A DNA stretch of 64,000 bases from NCBI RefSeq assembly GCF_000003195.3, contig NC_012873.2, positions 43,146,061 to 43,210,060 of the forward strand, in the 5' to 3' direction. The notes beneath the pieces were generated by a model. That model worked only from the letters and a program-made list of their open reading frames with translations, had not been told where the DNA came from and did no database searches. How positions within the stretch are numbered: position 1 is the stretch's first letter; the number at the start of each line of letters is the position of its first letter. This document shows positions 45,868 to 56,302 of this stretch, piece by piece. Source of the stretch: Sorghum bicolor (lineage: Eukaryota; Streptophyta; Magnoliopsida; Poales; Poaceae). The position numbers were made by a program, and so were the translations under genes.

Positions 45868-48800
45868 TGTCACACCCAATTTTAAGGATAAAATTGAATG
45901 CAAAACCTTATGTGTGTCTAGAGATCAATCACACATAAGCCGACAAATTATAGGGAGTATCATCACAAGTGTTTATTATATAACGATAATATCTCAGAGT
46001 CTTTAAATAAATAAAGCGGAAATAAAAGATAACTCATGCATGGAAGCTCCAACACATAGGCACGTCAACTGGTTAACCACAAGACTAGAAATCCTAAGGG
46101 AAGTACTGGTAGTAGTCATTACCCATGCCATCTGTTACCCATCCGAGATTTTTATCCAAATAAAGAAAATAAACAAGTGTAAGTATGTCTTGTACTCAAC
46201 AAGTGTAACATGGGGTTCATGAGGCTCAAAGACTATACATGGGTTTAACTGCATGTAGCTTTTATTTGTCACCATTTTAGCATTTGAGTAGCATCAAGTT
46301 GTCAAGTCCCGAAGTAAACTCATGATGAAGTAAGATGAATAAAGAATAGCATAAACAACATATTAGCAATAATAACTTTAATAATTTGCCATTAGTGAGT
46401 ATTTATGCTGTATTGGTCCTATGCCGCTCATGACCGTGAGCACGGCTGATATATCAGTTTTACACTCTGCAGAGGTTGTACACTTTCACTGTGAGTCGTG
46501 ATTTACCCTTTTGCCCGAGGTGATCAGCCCCTTAGCCCACTTCCAAGGAAGACCGGCAGGGTTCACTATGAAGCCTTTCAAAGGTTCGTCTAACAAGTTA
46601 GGACCGCTTGGTTTTGTTAGTCAGTCCGTGTGATCCACCCATAGGAATTCACAGTTTGCTATCCCCCATTTGTGCCACAAGGCTAACCACTAACAAGCTA
46701 GAAAAGGTCCTCATACTGAGCTAAAGCCAGAGCTATGTAGCCCCCAGAGTTGTACTGTATGTCCCGGATGGACATATACAAATAAGTCCTTATGGAGAGA
46801 AACTAGAGCACCATAAGATAGCCCAATGCTCCATCCCTCTTTTCCAAAGTTACTAAAAAGTCATCTTTTAATATTTATTGCATATTCCATTAATCAAATT
46901 ACCAGATCATGGTTTAGTGGAGCACTAGCATAAGCTACCCAATGCAAAACTATAGGTGACAAGGTATAAGATCAATACTAGGAAATCCTTAACAAGGAGA
47001 CACATGCAATATGAACTAGGTGAATTCCCCGCGCGTTGCTGCAGGATTTTCTTAAAAATAAATTATATATACATAACACTACTACGCGGTATTTAGTCTA
47101 TTATGTATGTACACATATGAATTTGACTTGCATGTATTTTATTGTATTAGATCTAGTAAAAAATTGCTAAGTTAATAAAACAAAAACTAATATTTGGTTA
47201 TATTATAGTGGAATTAATTGGTGATGAAACAAATAATGTATGTACATGACTTGTATGTGAATATATTAAAGATTTAAAGTATTTTACATGATATAGATGA
47301 CATGGTTATTTTTTATAATTAATATGCAATGACATGGACTTAGTGGAGAATGATGTGGACATATTGCATGAAGAGATAAAATATTTAGTGGATCACTTAG
47401 TGAGGAATGATGTGGACACTTTGCATGAAGACAAAACTCATCTAGTGGGGTTTAGCTTTATAAGAGTTATATATTGTGTGATTAAAGTTATTAGGAAACA
47501 AGGATGATTCCATGCTATACTTGCCTTGATCAAACTGGTCCTGCTAATCCTACTCGTAGTAGTACTCTTGGTCACCCACGAACTGCTCACCGTCTATACG
47601 CAATCATCACATCAACAACAATCATCCAAAGACAATCATACAAGGCAAACAAGTCTATAATTAGAACAGTACACCAACAGTAATAAATAAAGATAAAAAT
47701 TTTATAAAACGAATCTACACGCACTACGATCACACAGACGTAAAGTTCACAAAAATCGGATCTAAAACGAAGAAGTTATGATTTAAATAAGTTTTCCTTT
47801 AATAAAATAATAGATTAAATCTAAGCTCAGATTTAAAAAGATGGAAACATATACAATAGTGCTACTAATCTATAGATTACGCAAAAATGAATCTAACGCA
47901 ATTTGAACGAATCAAAACGGAGTTTTTATGAGTTAAATAAGATCAATGGCAAAACTGTAATTTTCAGAAAGCGTATTTTGAACTGAGTAAGCGAGAATAC
48001 GCTTTCAGAGTTTAGAAAACGTATTCGGGAAATTCCACAAAGGACTGTGGGTTTTATCTTTAAAAAGTAGGGGGGCTATTTTGGAAAACGTGCGGCCGAA
48101 GGTGTACCCTTCATCTGGGGCCGTCAAATCACGGTTGAACGGTTGAGATTAGATTAGAGAGGGGAGGGGGAAGTTGGCCGGCCAGAGCTCGAGAAGGTCG
48201 CGGCGGCGCCATGGCCGAGATGGCCGGAGTTGGCCGAACCAACGATCTAGGGCACGATAGACTAAACCGAAAGCACTGGAACACTTAGGAGCTCGGTGCG
48301 AACTCACCTGGGGCAAGAATCACGATGGAGAGAGGCCAGTTTGAGCTCACGACGGCGAGCAGCGGACGGCGGCTCTGCAAAGAAGTTCGGCGAGGGTTAG
48401 CTACGCATAGAAAGCACGAAACCGTGAAAGGAAAGTTTTGGCGACTTCGCAAGAGCAGCGAGAAGCTCGGCAAAGGGCTCACGGAGACCAAAATGCGTTG
48501 CAGCGGTGGGTTGCTTTCGGGGTGAATCTTAGCGAAGCTTTTCGGCAAGAACAGGGCGGCGGCTGGCACTAGGATTGAGATTGGGGCTTGGCGAGAGTCG
48601 GGGCGAGTATTTAAAGGGGTGCAGCGTGCGTGGCAAGGATCGCTCGCGTGAATCACGCGCGGTGGGTATGACTCGGGCTCGAGTCCTGTCCGGACATGAG
48701 GTAGGGGATGGCTCTGACCGTAGGGCCCCACCCATCGGTGACCAAGGGGCGCGCACCCGCTCTGTCAGCTGCTGTAGCGCTGGAGAGAGGCGCGCGGCTC

Positions 48801-49171
48801 GCTGGGCTACTTCAGCGTGGGTCGGGGACTGGGCCGCGCGGCAGAAGAAGGAAGGGGGAGAGAAAGCAGCCCGCGCGGGGGGGGGGGAGACTAGGCCGAG
48901 CCCGAGAGTGAGTGAGGGAGAGAAGAAATCCTTTTCCTTTTTATTTTCACACCTTTTGCTCAAAACACTTAAAAAGGATTTGAAAAATCATTTTTAATTT
49001 AAAAACCACCACTGAATAAAACATATGCAGCAGCATGGATGCTCAAACATGTGTCTAAACCTTATAGTGACTTTTAATAAATATTCATTTCTTACTACTC
49101 TTTAGTGCTCACAAACAATTAAATAAATCATTTTACCCTATTTGGAAAGATGAAATTTTTAGGGTGTTACA
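45868..49171 (-). mobile_element. Tek1 5' LTR (3304 bp including an insert)
   Basis: Collinear with 36902-39755 except for an extra 458 bp at 47016-47473. TTTAAATA on the minus strand at 48608-48615 is the likely core promoter, within AGTATTTAAAGGGGTGCA, conserved in both LTRs. Confidence 0.9.
47016..47473 (-). mobile_element. Small non-autonomous Helitron-like insert in Tek1 5' LTR
   Basis: Exactly absent from the other LTR (38048/38049 equivalent, CAATATGAA|TTGTGTG). On the minus strand the insert ends in a GC-rich palindrome-like stretch (GCAACGCGCGGGG) followed by AATTCACCTAG and host T: a CTRR 3' end with a hairpin close by, and no target-site duplication, as in Helitrons. The 5' end reads TATATAACTC instead of the canonical TC, so it may have decayed or been mis-set. 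No coding capacity. Confidence 0.7.
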
Positions 49172-49176
49172 CTTTC
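49172..49176. repeat. TSD of Tek1, right copy (CTTTC)
   Basis: Matches 36897-36901. Confidence 0.9.
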
Positions 49177-49559
49177 TAGAGGCTATTTGTGACTTCGGCA
49201 CAAGTGTCAACGTCATGCCTACAGTAATTTATGAGAAAATATTATATGATCCCTTGTTGTACACAAATATGCGTTTGCAGCTTGCAGATCAGTCCATTTG
49301 ATACCCTGAGGGAGTACTAGGAGAAATTGTCATTAGAGTGGGGCAATCATATGTCCCAGTTGACTTCATGGTCATGGAGACAGGAGTAGATGAGAAGGCA
49401 CCCATCAGTTTGGGCAAACCATTCTTATGCACAACAAAAGCCATCTTCTATGCAGAGTATGCCAAGATCGTCCTATCCATCATGGACAAGAAAGAGAGAT
49501 TCACATTCAAGAACCACGTCCTAAAAGCTCCTGTATCCCCAAAGCAATTTCATCAATAA
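49177..49559 (+). pseudogene. Ath1 protease-like domain 1
   Basis: Directly resumes Ath1 after Tek1. Active-site segment AICDFGTSVNVMP keeps the Asp; flap and core: YVPVDFMVMETGVDEKAPIS, LGKPFL. In-frame TGA at 49299-49301; otherwise open to TAA 49557-49559. Resembles Athila-type retropepsin (CDLGASVNVMP in relatives). Confidence 0.75.
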
Positions 49560-49571
49560 GAAGAGCACAAA

Positions 49572-50171
49572 TTGCAACCAATGCCGAAGAAGAAGAACAA
49601 TAGAAACAATAGAAGATGGAGGAGGACCAAGCATGCACCTGCGGAGACAACTCAATTGATCACCACTCTTAACACAGAGAATGATCATATGCTACCCAAG
49701 CCATTTCCAATCAAGAGAGGTGATCCAAAAGTTCCAATCATTGAATGCACAATCAAAGACACCACCTTCCCTCACACCATCTACGACACCAGATCAGGCT
49801 GCAACATAATGTCAAAATAGGTATACAATGAGTTATTTGATTTACCTTTATACCCAACATGTATTCAGCTGCAGATGGTGGATCAATCACTAAGGTTCCT
49901 AGAAGGAGTGGTCAAGAATGTCACGATAAGAATTCAAGGACAATATATACCTGCAGATTTTCTAGTTCTTGACATGCAGGGAGACGATGATTCCCCGATC
50001 ATCTTGGGAAGACCGTTCCTCTACATAGCCAAAGCCAACATCTACATCGGTTCAAGGCATATCCACTTCAACCTACCTGTCGGAAAGGTATGCTGTCAAT
50101 TTAGAACACAAGTTAACCATGACCAGATCAGGAAGCAACGCAATAGGAGAAGACGCCAAGCTCGCCGTTAG
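49572..50171 (+). pseudogene. Ath1 protease-like domain 2
   Basis: A basic linker (MPKKKNNRNNRRWRRTKH) leads into a second retropepsin-like domain: YDTRSGCNIMSK (the DTG/DSG triad is D-T-R), YIPADFLVLDMQGDDDSPII, LGRPFLYIAKANIYIGSRHI, ending in an Arg-rich tail. TAG at 49818-49820. Two protease-like domains in tandem in one element are unusual; the second has a variant active site and may be non-catalytic. Confidence 0.7.
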
Positions 50172-50219
50172 GCTGGACAGTCTCACTGCGGATGGGAAGA
50201 CTTTCCTAGCAAGATTGTG

Positions 50220-50503
50220 AAATATGAAGATCGCCTCATGGAGCAAGAAGAGAACATGCGAGCACCCTGATGGAGTGAGTGGGTAGAAGATGCTGAAAGG
50301 ATGGACCAAATTGCCAAGAAAGAGAAAGAGGAGATTTTAGCCCAATTAGAAGCATGGGAGAAGGAGAACAGAGATGAAGAGTTGTAGCTAGAGAAGGAAG
50401 AAGCAAAAGAGATAGAAGTAAGATGGAAGGAAGGCACAAGTGATGCATCACCACGAAATGGGGAGTTGACTGAGGTTACCTCAGACGATGAACCCACTGA
50501 GTA
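50220..50503 (+). pseudogene. Ath1 charged helical tail
   Basis: Frame from about 50238: MEQEENMRAP, WVEDAERMDQIAKKEKEEIL, AQLEAWEKENRDEEL, then LEKEEAKEIEVRWKEGTSDA and TSDDEPTE: an acidic coiled-coil-like segment with two stops (TGA near 50268, TAG near 50386). Homologous to 6982-7165 in Ath0. It occupies the place where RT would start in a full Athila element; none follows. Confidence 0.6.
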
Positions 50504-52644
50504 AGTGCTTCCCTCTATCTAAGTCCTCTCGGTAGACTTTAAATTCCCTACCCTAGCCATAAGGTCGGAATGGTAGTTATCTAGTTAAATTAGCATGCAT
50601 TAGTAATTTCGCTTTAATACACCACGTAGCATATTTATTTCTCTTGGCATATTAGTACAAAATATAAACAAATATTTACTACTTTAATTACAGCATCATA
50701 AATACCAAAGCCCCATGCGAATAAACTTATGGTAACCCCTTGGGGATATTTACTATGGTGGCATAAAAAAATAAATAGCATTCATATTTATTTCATGCAT
50801 TATAAATCGGAAAATACAAAAGGATAGAACCATGAAATTCTGCAAAATTAGCTCATAAGAATAATCAATTGCTCATTGGCTGACCGCTAACCCATTATTA
50901 AAATCAAGCCTCGAGTTTTGGTTTTCTTGTTGGAGCATGACTATGCAGGAATAACATTATAGCAAGGAGAGAGTCTATCAGCGGCACACACTAGGTTTGC
51001 TACTGGTCAGCTCACTCTAAAGTACATCTACTCCAAGTATTGCAACATTCTAGCTTGGGGGAGGAGCATCCCCTAGTTATCAGGTAATTATACCTAAGTG
51101 ATTTTCGAGTCTATATAGTCATAAAAAATACCAAAAATATGTGGGCACATGAAGGTCCACAAGTCATAGAGTCTCTTTGTGAGTTTATAACTAGTTAGAT
51201 GTTAGAGTCTCTTTAGAGACAGGTTAAACTAAAGCTAAATAAAAAAATTTATGAACATTAAAATTTTGTCTTGGAGATGATGAATAGTTGCTCTGTTATA
51301 ATTCTATACAAGTACCTAGATTCCAACGTTAGATTTTCTCGAGTTTTGGATATTACTGCTTTAATTTGAAGATTTACTCTGAACCTGCAACTTGTGGAGG
51401 CATAAGTTTGAGTTAAGTCTAGGTAGTTGGTTGATATGATCATTAAAGTCTGAGCTGCTATTTATCTTATTCCTCGCATTATCAAGTTCTGGGGATTTAT
51501 TTTGAAAACCTAAAATCCTACATGATGAGCTCTTGTATGACAAGCTTGAATTCCTACCAAAGCCATATATAATTTAGATTTAGGAAAACTTTTACACATC
51601 ATGCTGCTTGTTTTGCTTTGAGTTCAGTCAACCTTTGTCGTATACCTTATGAGAGTCTTGTCATGCTTTTAAAACCAAGATCACGTACACACTCTAGTTC
51701 ACATATGCATTATTCCCACACTAGGAGTATTCACAATCATTTCCATTCCATGTTTATCAATCATGTTTTTCTCCTACAATGGGAGTAAACACCAACATAA
51801 ACCATACCCATAGGATAAGCCCATCATAAATGCCCTAAGTTCTTGTTATTACCTCTCTAATCATTTATTGTATTCAAAGGATACAGGTGGCTATGCAAAG
51901 ATATAAAAGAAGAAAAGGGAGTAAAAGATGGACAAGTGTTGCAGTAATTAAAACAATGGGTACTAGATGCCCGCCTCCTTGAAAAAAAATAATAATTAAG
52001 ATAGCCCATGTCTTTCCTGAAAAGTTTCAATAGAGAGTTGTTCCCAAAGAAATAAAAGTTGGCCACAAATACCACAAATGCACCTATCCACCATATTCAA
52101 CATACATGCACACCTTAGTTTGATTGTATGCCTTGATTCTCTATGGATCCATTAGTTGACTTTACAATACATGCATTGCAAGTATGCCTCTCCTTGTTAT
52201 TGTCACTCCTATAAGCTCTACTATATATATAACTTTAGCTATAGGAAGCATAGCATCATTAATGCCTCAAGAGAGAACCATAAATACCGCATATATTGAG
52301 AGACTTGAGGGTGTCATACAATTAAGCTCTGAGTTTTATTTTGAAAACTTATAAAAACTTTGGAATAGTGGTTCTTCAAAGAATTTGAGACATAGTGCTT
52401 GACCTGATTGTTCTATCTTCTGATTGCTCAAGATTCATGCAAAAGCTGTAAAGCCCCATGGTTAAAGGTAAAACGGGTAAGTTTGAAGATTAGAGTAGTT
52501 ATTAACTAATCTGGAGGAGAATCTTTGTTTGGGAGCATGTGTACTTGGAAAGAATTAAAACATTGTAACAACTCTTGATCCAAATACATATACTGCTTAG
52601 GGTTGATTTGACGAGGGACTAGCAAAAGGTAAGCTTGGGGGAAT
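50504..52644 (+). mobile_element. Ath1 non-coding 3' internal region and polypurine tract
   Basis: About 2.1 kb with no sustained frame; collinear with Ath0 7166-8707. Conserved words include GGTAGACTTTAAATTCC, TAGCTTGGGGGAGGAGCAT and GGTAATTATACCTA. Ends in AAGCTTGGGGGAAT (52631-52644), the probable polypurine tract, directly before the LTR. The last 475 bp is absent from Ath0. Confidence 0.7.
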
Positions 52645-53499
52645 TGTTGATGGTCGATAACGTCAACTTTTATTAGAACTTGAAACCCGAAGGAGAACAT
52701 GAAAACACACTAGTCTAGGGTGAATTTTAGCAAATCTAAACAGAGGGATTCTAGTGCAAAATAAACACAAAACATATCTGCCATGGGAAACATCACGGGA
52801 AGACTCAGGAAGGATCGAGAAGACACCCGAAGCAACGGGGAGCTGGTGGCTGCTAGGTGGGGCTAGCCGGCCCCACCCTAGCGCTGGCTGGCGCCCCCTC
52901 TAGGGTTTTGACCCTCCTCTTCTGGAATTTCCTCCACCGCCGGCCTACGAGGAGTCATCTCGTCCCTTGGTTAAGTCGGTCTGATCCTACGGCGCACGAG
53001 CATCCCACCAGACTATAAATATAGGGGTAGACCCCCTGGAGACATCAACCAATCCATTATTCGTCAAGGCCTCAAGCCATCAAGCATGAAGCGCCTCATA
53101 TTCATCAAGATCCTTCTAGTTCATAGTTCTAGTTAGTTAGATTAGAAGTAGAAGATATCTAGTTCTTCATCGGGATTTGGAGCCCCTGATGTTGGTCTAG
53201 AGCGTAAGAGTTCGGCAATAGATCTAGTTCTTACTTTATAGTATTCAATTATATATTAGGGAGACTTTATTCTTAATAGATTTATACGTTCTTAATTGCA
53301 ATAGTCATTGTCTACTTTGATTATATGTCTAGGATAGTTGGTTTGATCTTATTAAATTCATGTAATTGCTCGTATAGGGTATACCTAATCGTTCAGTTGG
53401 TAGATGGTAGACAATATGTAGATGTGGTGTCTAGATGTCTTGTTTATCTGCGAGTGCAGCCTAATGTACCGGGACGTGTGGTAGTCCGTATAGGTGACA
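52645..53499 (+). mobile_element. Ath1 3' LTR, truncated
   Basis: TGTTGATGG start; collinear with 8708-9580 of the shared LTR, with TATAAATATAGGGG at about 53022. Match ends at GTAGTCCGTATAGGTGACA; beyond 53499 the sequence is chromovirus gag, so roughly half the LTR is lost at this junction. Confidence 0.8.
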
Positions 53500-53954
53500 A
53501 GCACTGAATTCCACTACTCTTGGTGGAAGAACTCACTGAGTTTGTTGATTTGCTTTTCTCATTTGGAGCAGCCATCTCTTTGCCTCTAGAAGCTCCAGAA
53601 TTGCTAGAGCATGCACCACCACTTGAGTTGGAGGTTGTATTTTTACTTACAGTACCTCTTGGTGTGAATTTGCTTCCACTTGCTGCACTCTTTGTGCTGA
53701 AAGATACTCCTTTATTAGACTTCACATCTTGCTGCAATTGACGTTCAACTTTGCTAGCTTGATGCACCAATTCAACTAGATTACGGTATTGCTGAAACTC
53801 AACAATGCGTTGAATATTACGAGGCAGCCTAGACATAAATCTTGCAATTGTTTGCTCTTGATCTTCAGATACATTGGCTCTAATCATCGCCTTTTGCATC
53901 TCTTTATAATACTCATCAACACTAAGGCTTTCTTGCTTCAGATTATGTAGCTTG
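53500..53954 (-). pseudogene. Chr2 gag fragment (chromovirus)
   Basis: Minus strand: SVDEYYKEMQKAMIRANVSE, QTIARFMSRLPRNIQRIVEF, LVELVHQASKVERQLQQDVK, then a Ser/Thr-rich linker ending SSGIQC, the first Cys of the expected CCHC knuckle, where the sequence stops at 53500. The N-terminal side is cut by the Ath2 LTR at 53954. The pattern matches gag of chromoviruses; it may be the same family as Chr1 but gag and pol cannot be compared. Confidence 0.75.
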
Positions 53955-55081
53955 TGTTGGTATAAATTAACTGCACTCCATTAAATAGATTTTAAGTAGA
54001 ATTATCCGCAAGGGCACAGATATCATACCAGTGTCACATTTTACCCGGAGGTTTTAAATATTGTATCCACAGGGAACAGTTGTGATGATGATAAAGTATA
54101 TACACATAACCCTATAACTAGGCTAGATCACATCAAGAAAAGGAAATAGCTAATGCACTCTGGTTCCGACTCCGGTAAACTTTGTATAATACCATCTTAT
54201 CGGGCAAGTAACCCGAATAGGAGAAGAATCAGAGTAATCTCCTACCAGGCACCTATAAGCCTATGAGTCCTATCAACAGGAAGTGGACTACAGAGGAATC
54301 AACGTAGCTATAAAGTCACCTACGTGAACTACCACTGTCCGGCTGATCAGGGGATATCCACAAGTAAACCTAGCCTAGGCACCATGCCTACACTATGAAA
54401 TACTACTTCAACCAAGTAATGAACAAGATCAAAGCACTCAATATGAGTTGTGAACCAAAGAATGAATAAGAACAAGATGCTTACTTAAAGCAGAAGGGTA
54501 AGTACAAAAGTACCTCAGAACGCAGCTCTAGGCAAGGGAACTGAATCGAGACGAATATAGCCACGAAGAAGCACCGACAGGCCGGAACTCCTCCAGAATC
54601 TCTACTCCTCTATTCAATCTCTCTAATCTCTAAACAAGACTAGATCTAGAAGAACTAGTCTCTCCTAATTGCTACATCTAGATGAACTAGAACTAGATCA
54701 ACTAGAGGGACCCTAACCCTAATTATGTAGACAATATGAAGCACCAGGGTGTAGAATGCCTCTTGGGGGAGCCTTGGGCGTCATTATATAGGTCGAGGTG
54801 GAGTAGGGGCAATGAACCGCCACGTCAGCGATCCGCGTCTTCATCTTGTGTGCACCTTTGGATCAAACCGACTTAAAATCGATGGAGGGATTCTTTGCTT
54901 GGCTTCCAAGGAGACGTGGGAGGAAGAATATAGAAGGCGGCGGGCATCGGGCAAAGTAGGGTGCCGACCGGCCCCAGGGTGGGGCCGGCTGGCCCCACCT
55001 TTCTTCCTCCACGGCTCTCGTTCCTTTGGGTGTCTTCTAGACCCTTCCTGAGTCTTCTCGTGATGTTTTCTAGAGCGGATG
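53955..55081 (-). mobile_element. Ath2 LTR (Athila-like, minus strand), 3' portion
   Basis: Minus strand ends TATACCAACA at 53955 and resembles the shared Ath LTR (CATCACGAGAAGACTCAGGA, GGGGCCGGTCGGC, then CCTGTGGATAC ... GGTAAAATG ... TATCTGTGCCCTTGCGG). TATA-like TATATAATGA at about 54783-54792 (minus). No PBS follows 53954, so this is either a solo LTR or the 3' LTR of a minus-strand element. TatC inserted at 55081; the LTR start lies beyond TatC. Confidence 0.7.
55077..55081. repeat. Putative TSD of TatC, left copy (GGATG)
   Basis: Five bases flanking the LTR; the partner lies outside the window. Confidence 0.5.
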
Positions 55082-55800
55082 TGTTGATGCAAAAGCGGAT
55101 CTGCAAACACAAAGGGCTAATACCCGATTCAAACGTTAAGGCGTGCCACCCGATTTGACCTTACTATCGGCAAAGGTGGTAACTCGAATAATTTGGTCCT
55201 GACAACAGCGATGCACCCGGATGTCACGGCCAAGAGGTACTCACACGGAACTCGAGAATACGCCGAGCTTAAGTCGACGAATTCCTAAGAAATCGTAGTA
55301 AAAGGGAAAATATGACGAAGTCGTCGAAAAAGTAGATACTGGAATGTGAGTAAAAACTTGTGTTTGATTGATTGATAGCTTGTTTGATTACAAGGCCCTA
55401 GGGTCTACATTTATACCCTGCTCAAAGAGCTACAACCAGACACGACTAGAATTCGAATTCCAAATTTAAATTGAATCCGTGTACAAAACGACTTAAATAA
55501 CTAAGGAAAACATAAAACTATCCTACCGCGACAAACTAGGACACTTCTACCGATCAATCGGCAACCTTCAGGCTCTTCTTCCGCATCATCGGCAGACCTC
55601 CTTATCGTAGCCATCGGCACAAGTTAATAATGGCCATCGGCACAAACACACCGCCACCTATGAACTTAGTCATATTCGGCTATCCCTTCATCAGCAACCA
55701 TCCTCATCGGCAACTCATCCTGTAGACCAAGCACTGCTGTCTTGTCTTACCGACCTGCATTCTACCGATCATGGACACGTGCCCAAAAACGGTGTCAACA
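55082..55800 (-). mobile_element. TatC 3' LTR (719 bp)
   Basis: Minus strand TGTTGACACCGTTTTTGG ... TTTTGCATCAACA. U3 carries five GCCGAT words in about 200 bp on the minus strand; the start is closest to TatB. TATA on the minus strand at about 55411-55418. Confidence 0.9.
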
Positions 55801-55818
55801 CATGCCCCCCAATTTCGG
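55801..55818 (-). other. TatC polypurine tract
   Basis: Minus strand CCGAAATTGGGGGGCATG directly before the LTR. Confidence 0.75.
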
Positions 55819-55988
55819 AGTACGAAATCATTAGTGCTCCGAAATTCTCTGCAGTAATGATGTCTTTCCGCAATTAATTCGCCCAATTTGGTAACCGACA
55901 ACCTCAATCTAAACAACCCTGATCTGATCCTTCCGCAAATTCCTCAAAATCCTCAATGTCCCAAACGGACACCTCCACTTTAATCGCT

Positions 55989-56118
55989 CATCGGCAATAT
56001 TACCGTTATAGGAGCTTGCCGATGGACTGACCAGGACGTCCGTATCTTATCCTCCCAAACGGCTATCTCCACTTCATTCGCCCATCGGCAACATTACCGT
56101 TACAAAGCGCTGCCGATG
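55989..56118. promoter_or_regulatory. Duplicated CATCGGCA/TGCCGATG inverted pairs (TatC)
   Basis: Two inverted pairs: 55989-56024 and 56083-56118, each CATCGGCAAYATTACCGTTA followed by TGCCGATG. TatA and TatB have a single pair. They lie 177-306 bp upstream of the antisense TATA box. Confidence 0.7.
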
Positions 56119-56294
56119 AACCGACCTGGAGATCCCGCACAGTAAAATATCTCTGGATAATGACCGCTTCCTGTCAAATCGCCTACACAATCCCTTGATT
56201 ACCGTGCGAACAGTTACCATATCTACCTGAGTACCCTCGGATTTCACGGATACGGCGAAGAGATAAGTCAGATTTGCCCTTGCCCGTTTTGTCC

Positions 56295-56302
56295 TATAAA
56301 TA
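56295..56302 (+). promoter_or_regulatory. TATA box of TatC antisense gene
   Basis: GTCCTATAAATAGTTCC; 158 bp before the ATG at 56453. Confidence 0.78.

Larger units (their letters stand above)
36902..49171 (-). mobile_element. Tek1: complete Tekay/Del-type chromovirus, minus strand
   Basis: LTRs 36902-39755 (3') and 45868-49171 (5', enlarged by a 458-bp insert), TGT...ACA ends, TSD CTTTC, Met-initiator PBS, extra ORF, gag, protease-RT-RNase H-integrase-chromodomain, polypurine tract. Long LTRs and a classical chromodomain fit the Tekay/Del clade. By eye about 15 differences in the first 290 LTR positions. It inserted between gag and protease of Ath1. Confidence 0.92.

Noticed and set aside
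54812..55112. Short frames on both strands near GGGGCCGGTCGGC
   Set aside because: They fall in the Ath2 LTR and run across its junction with TatC.
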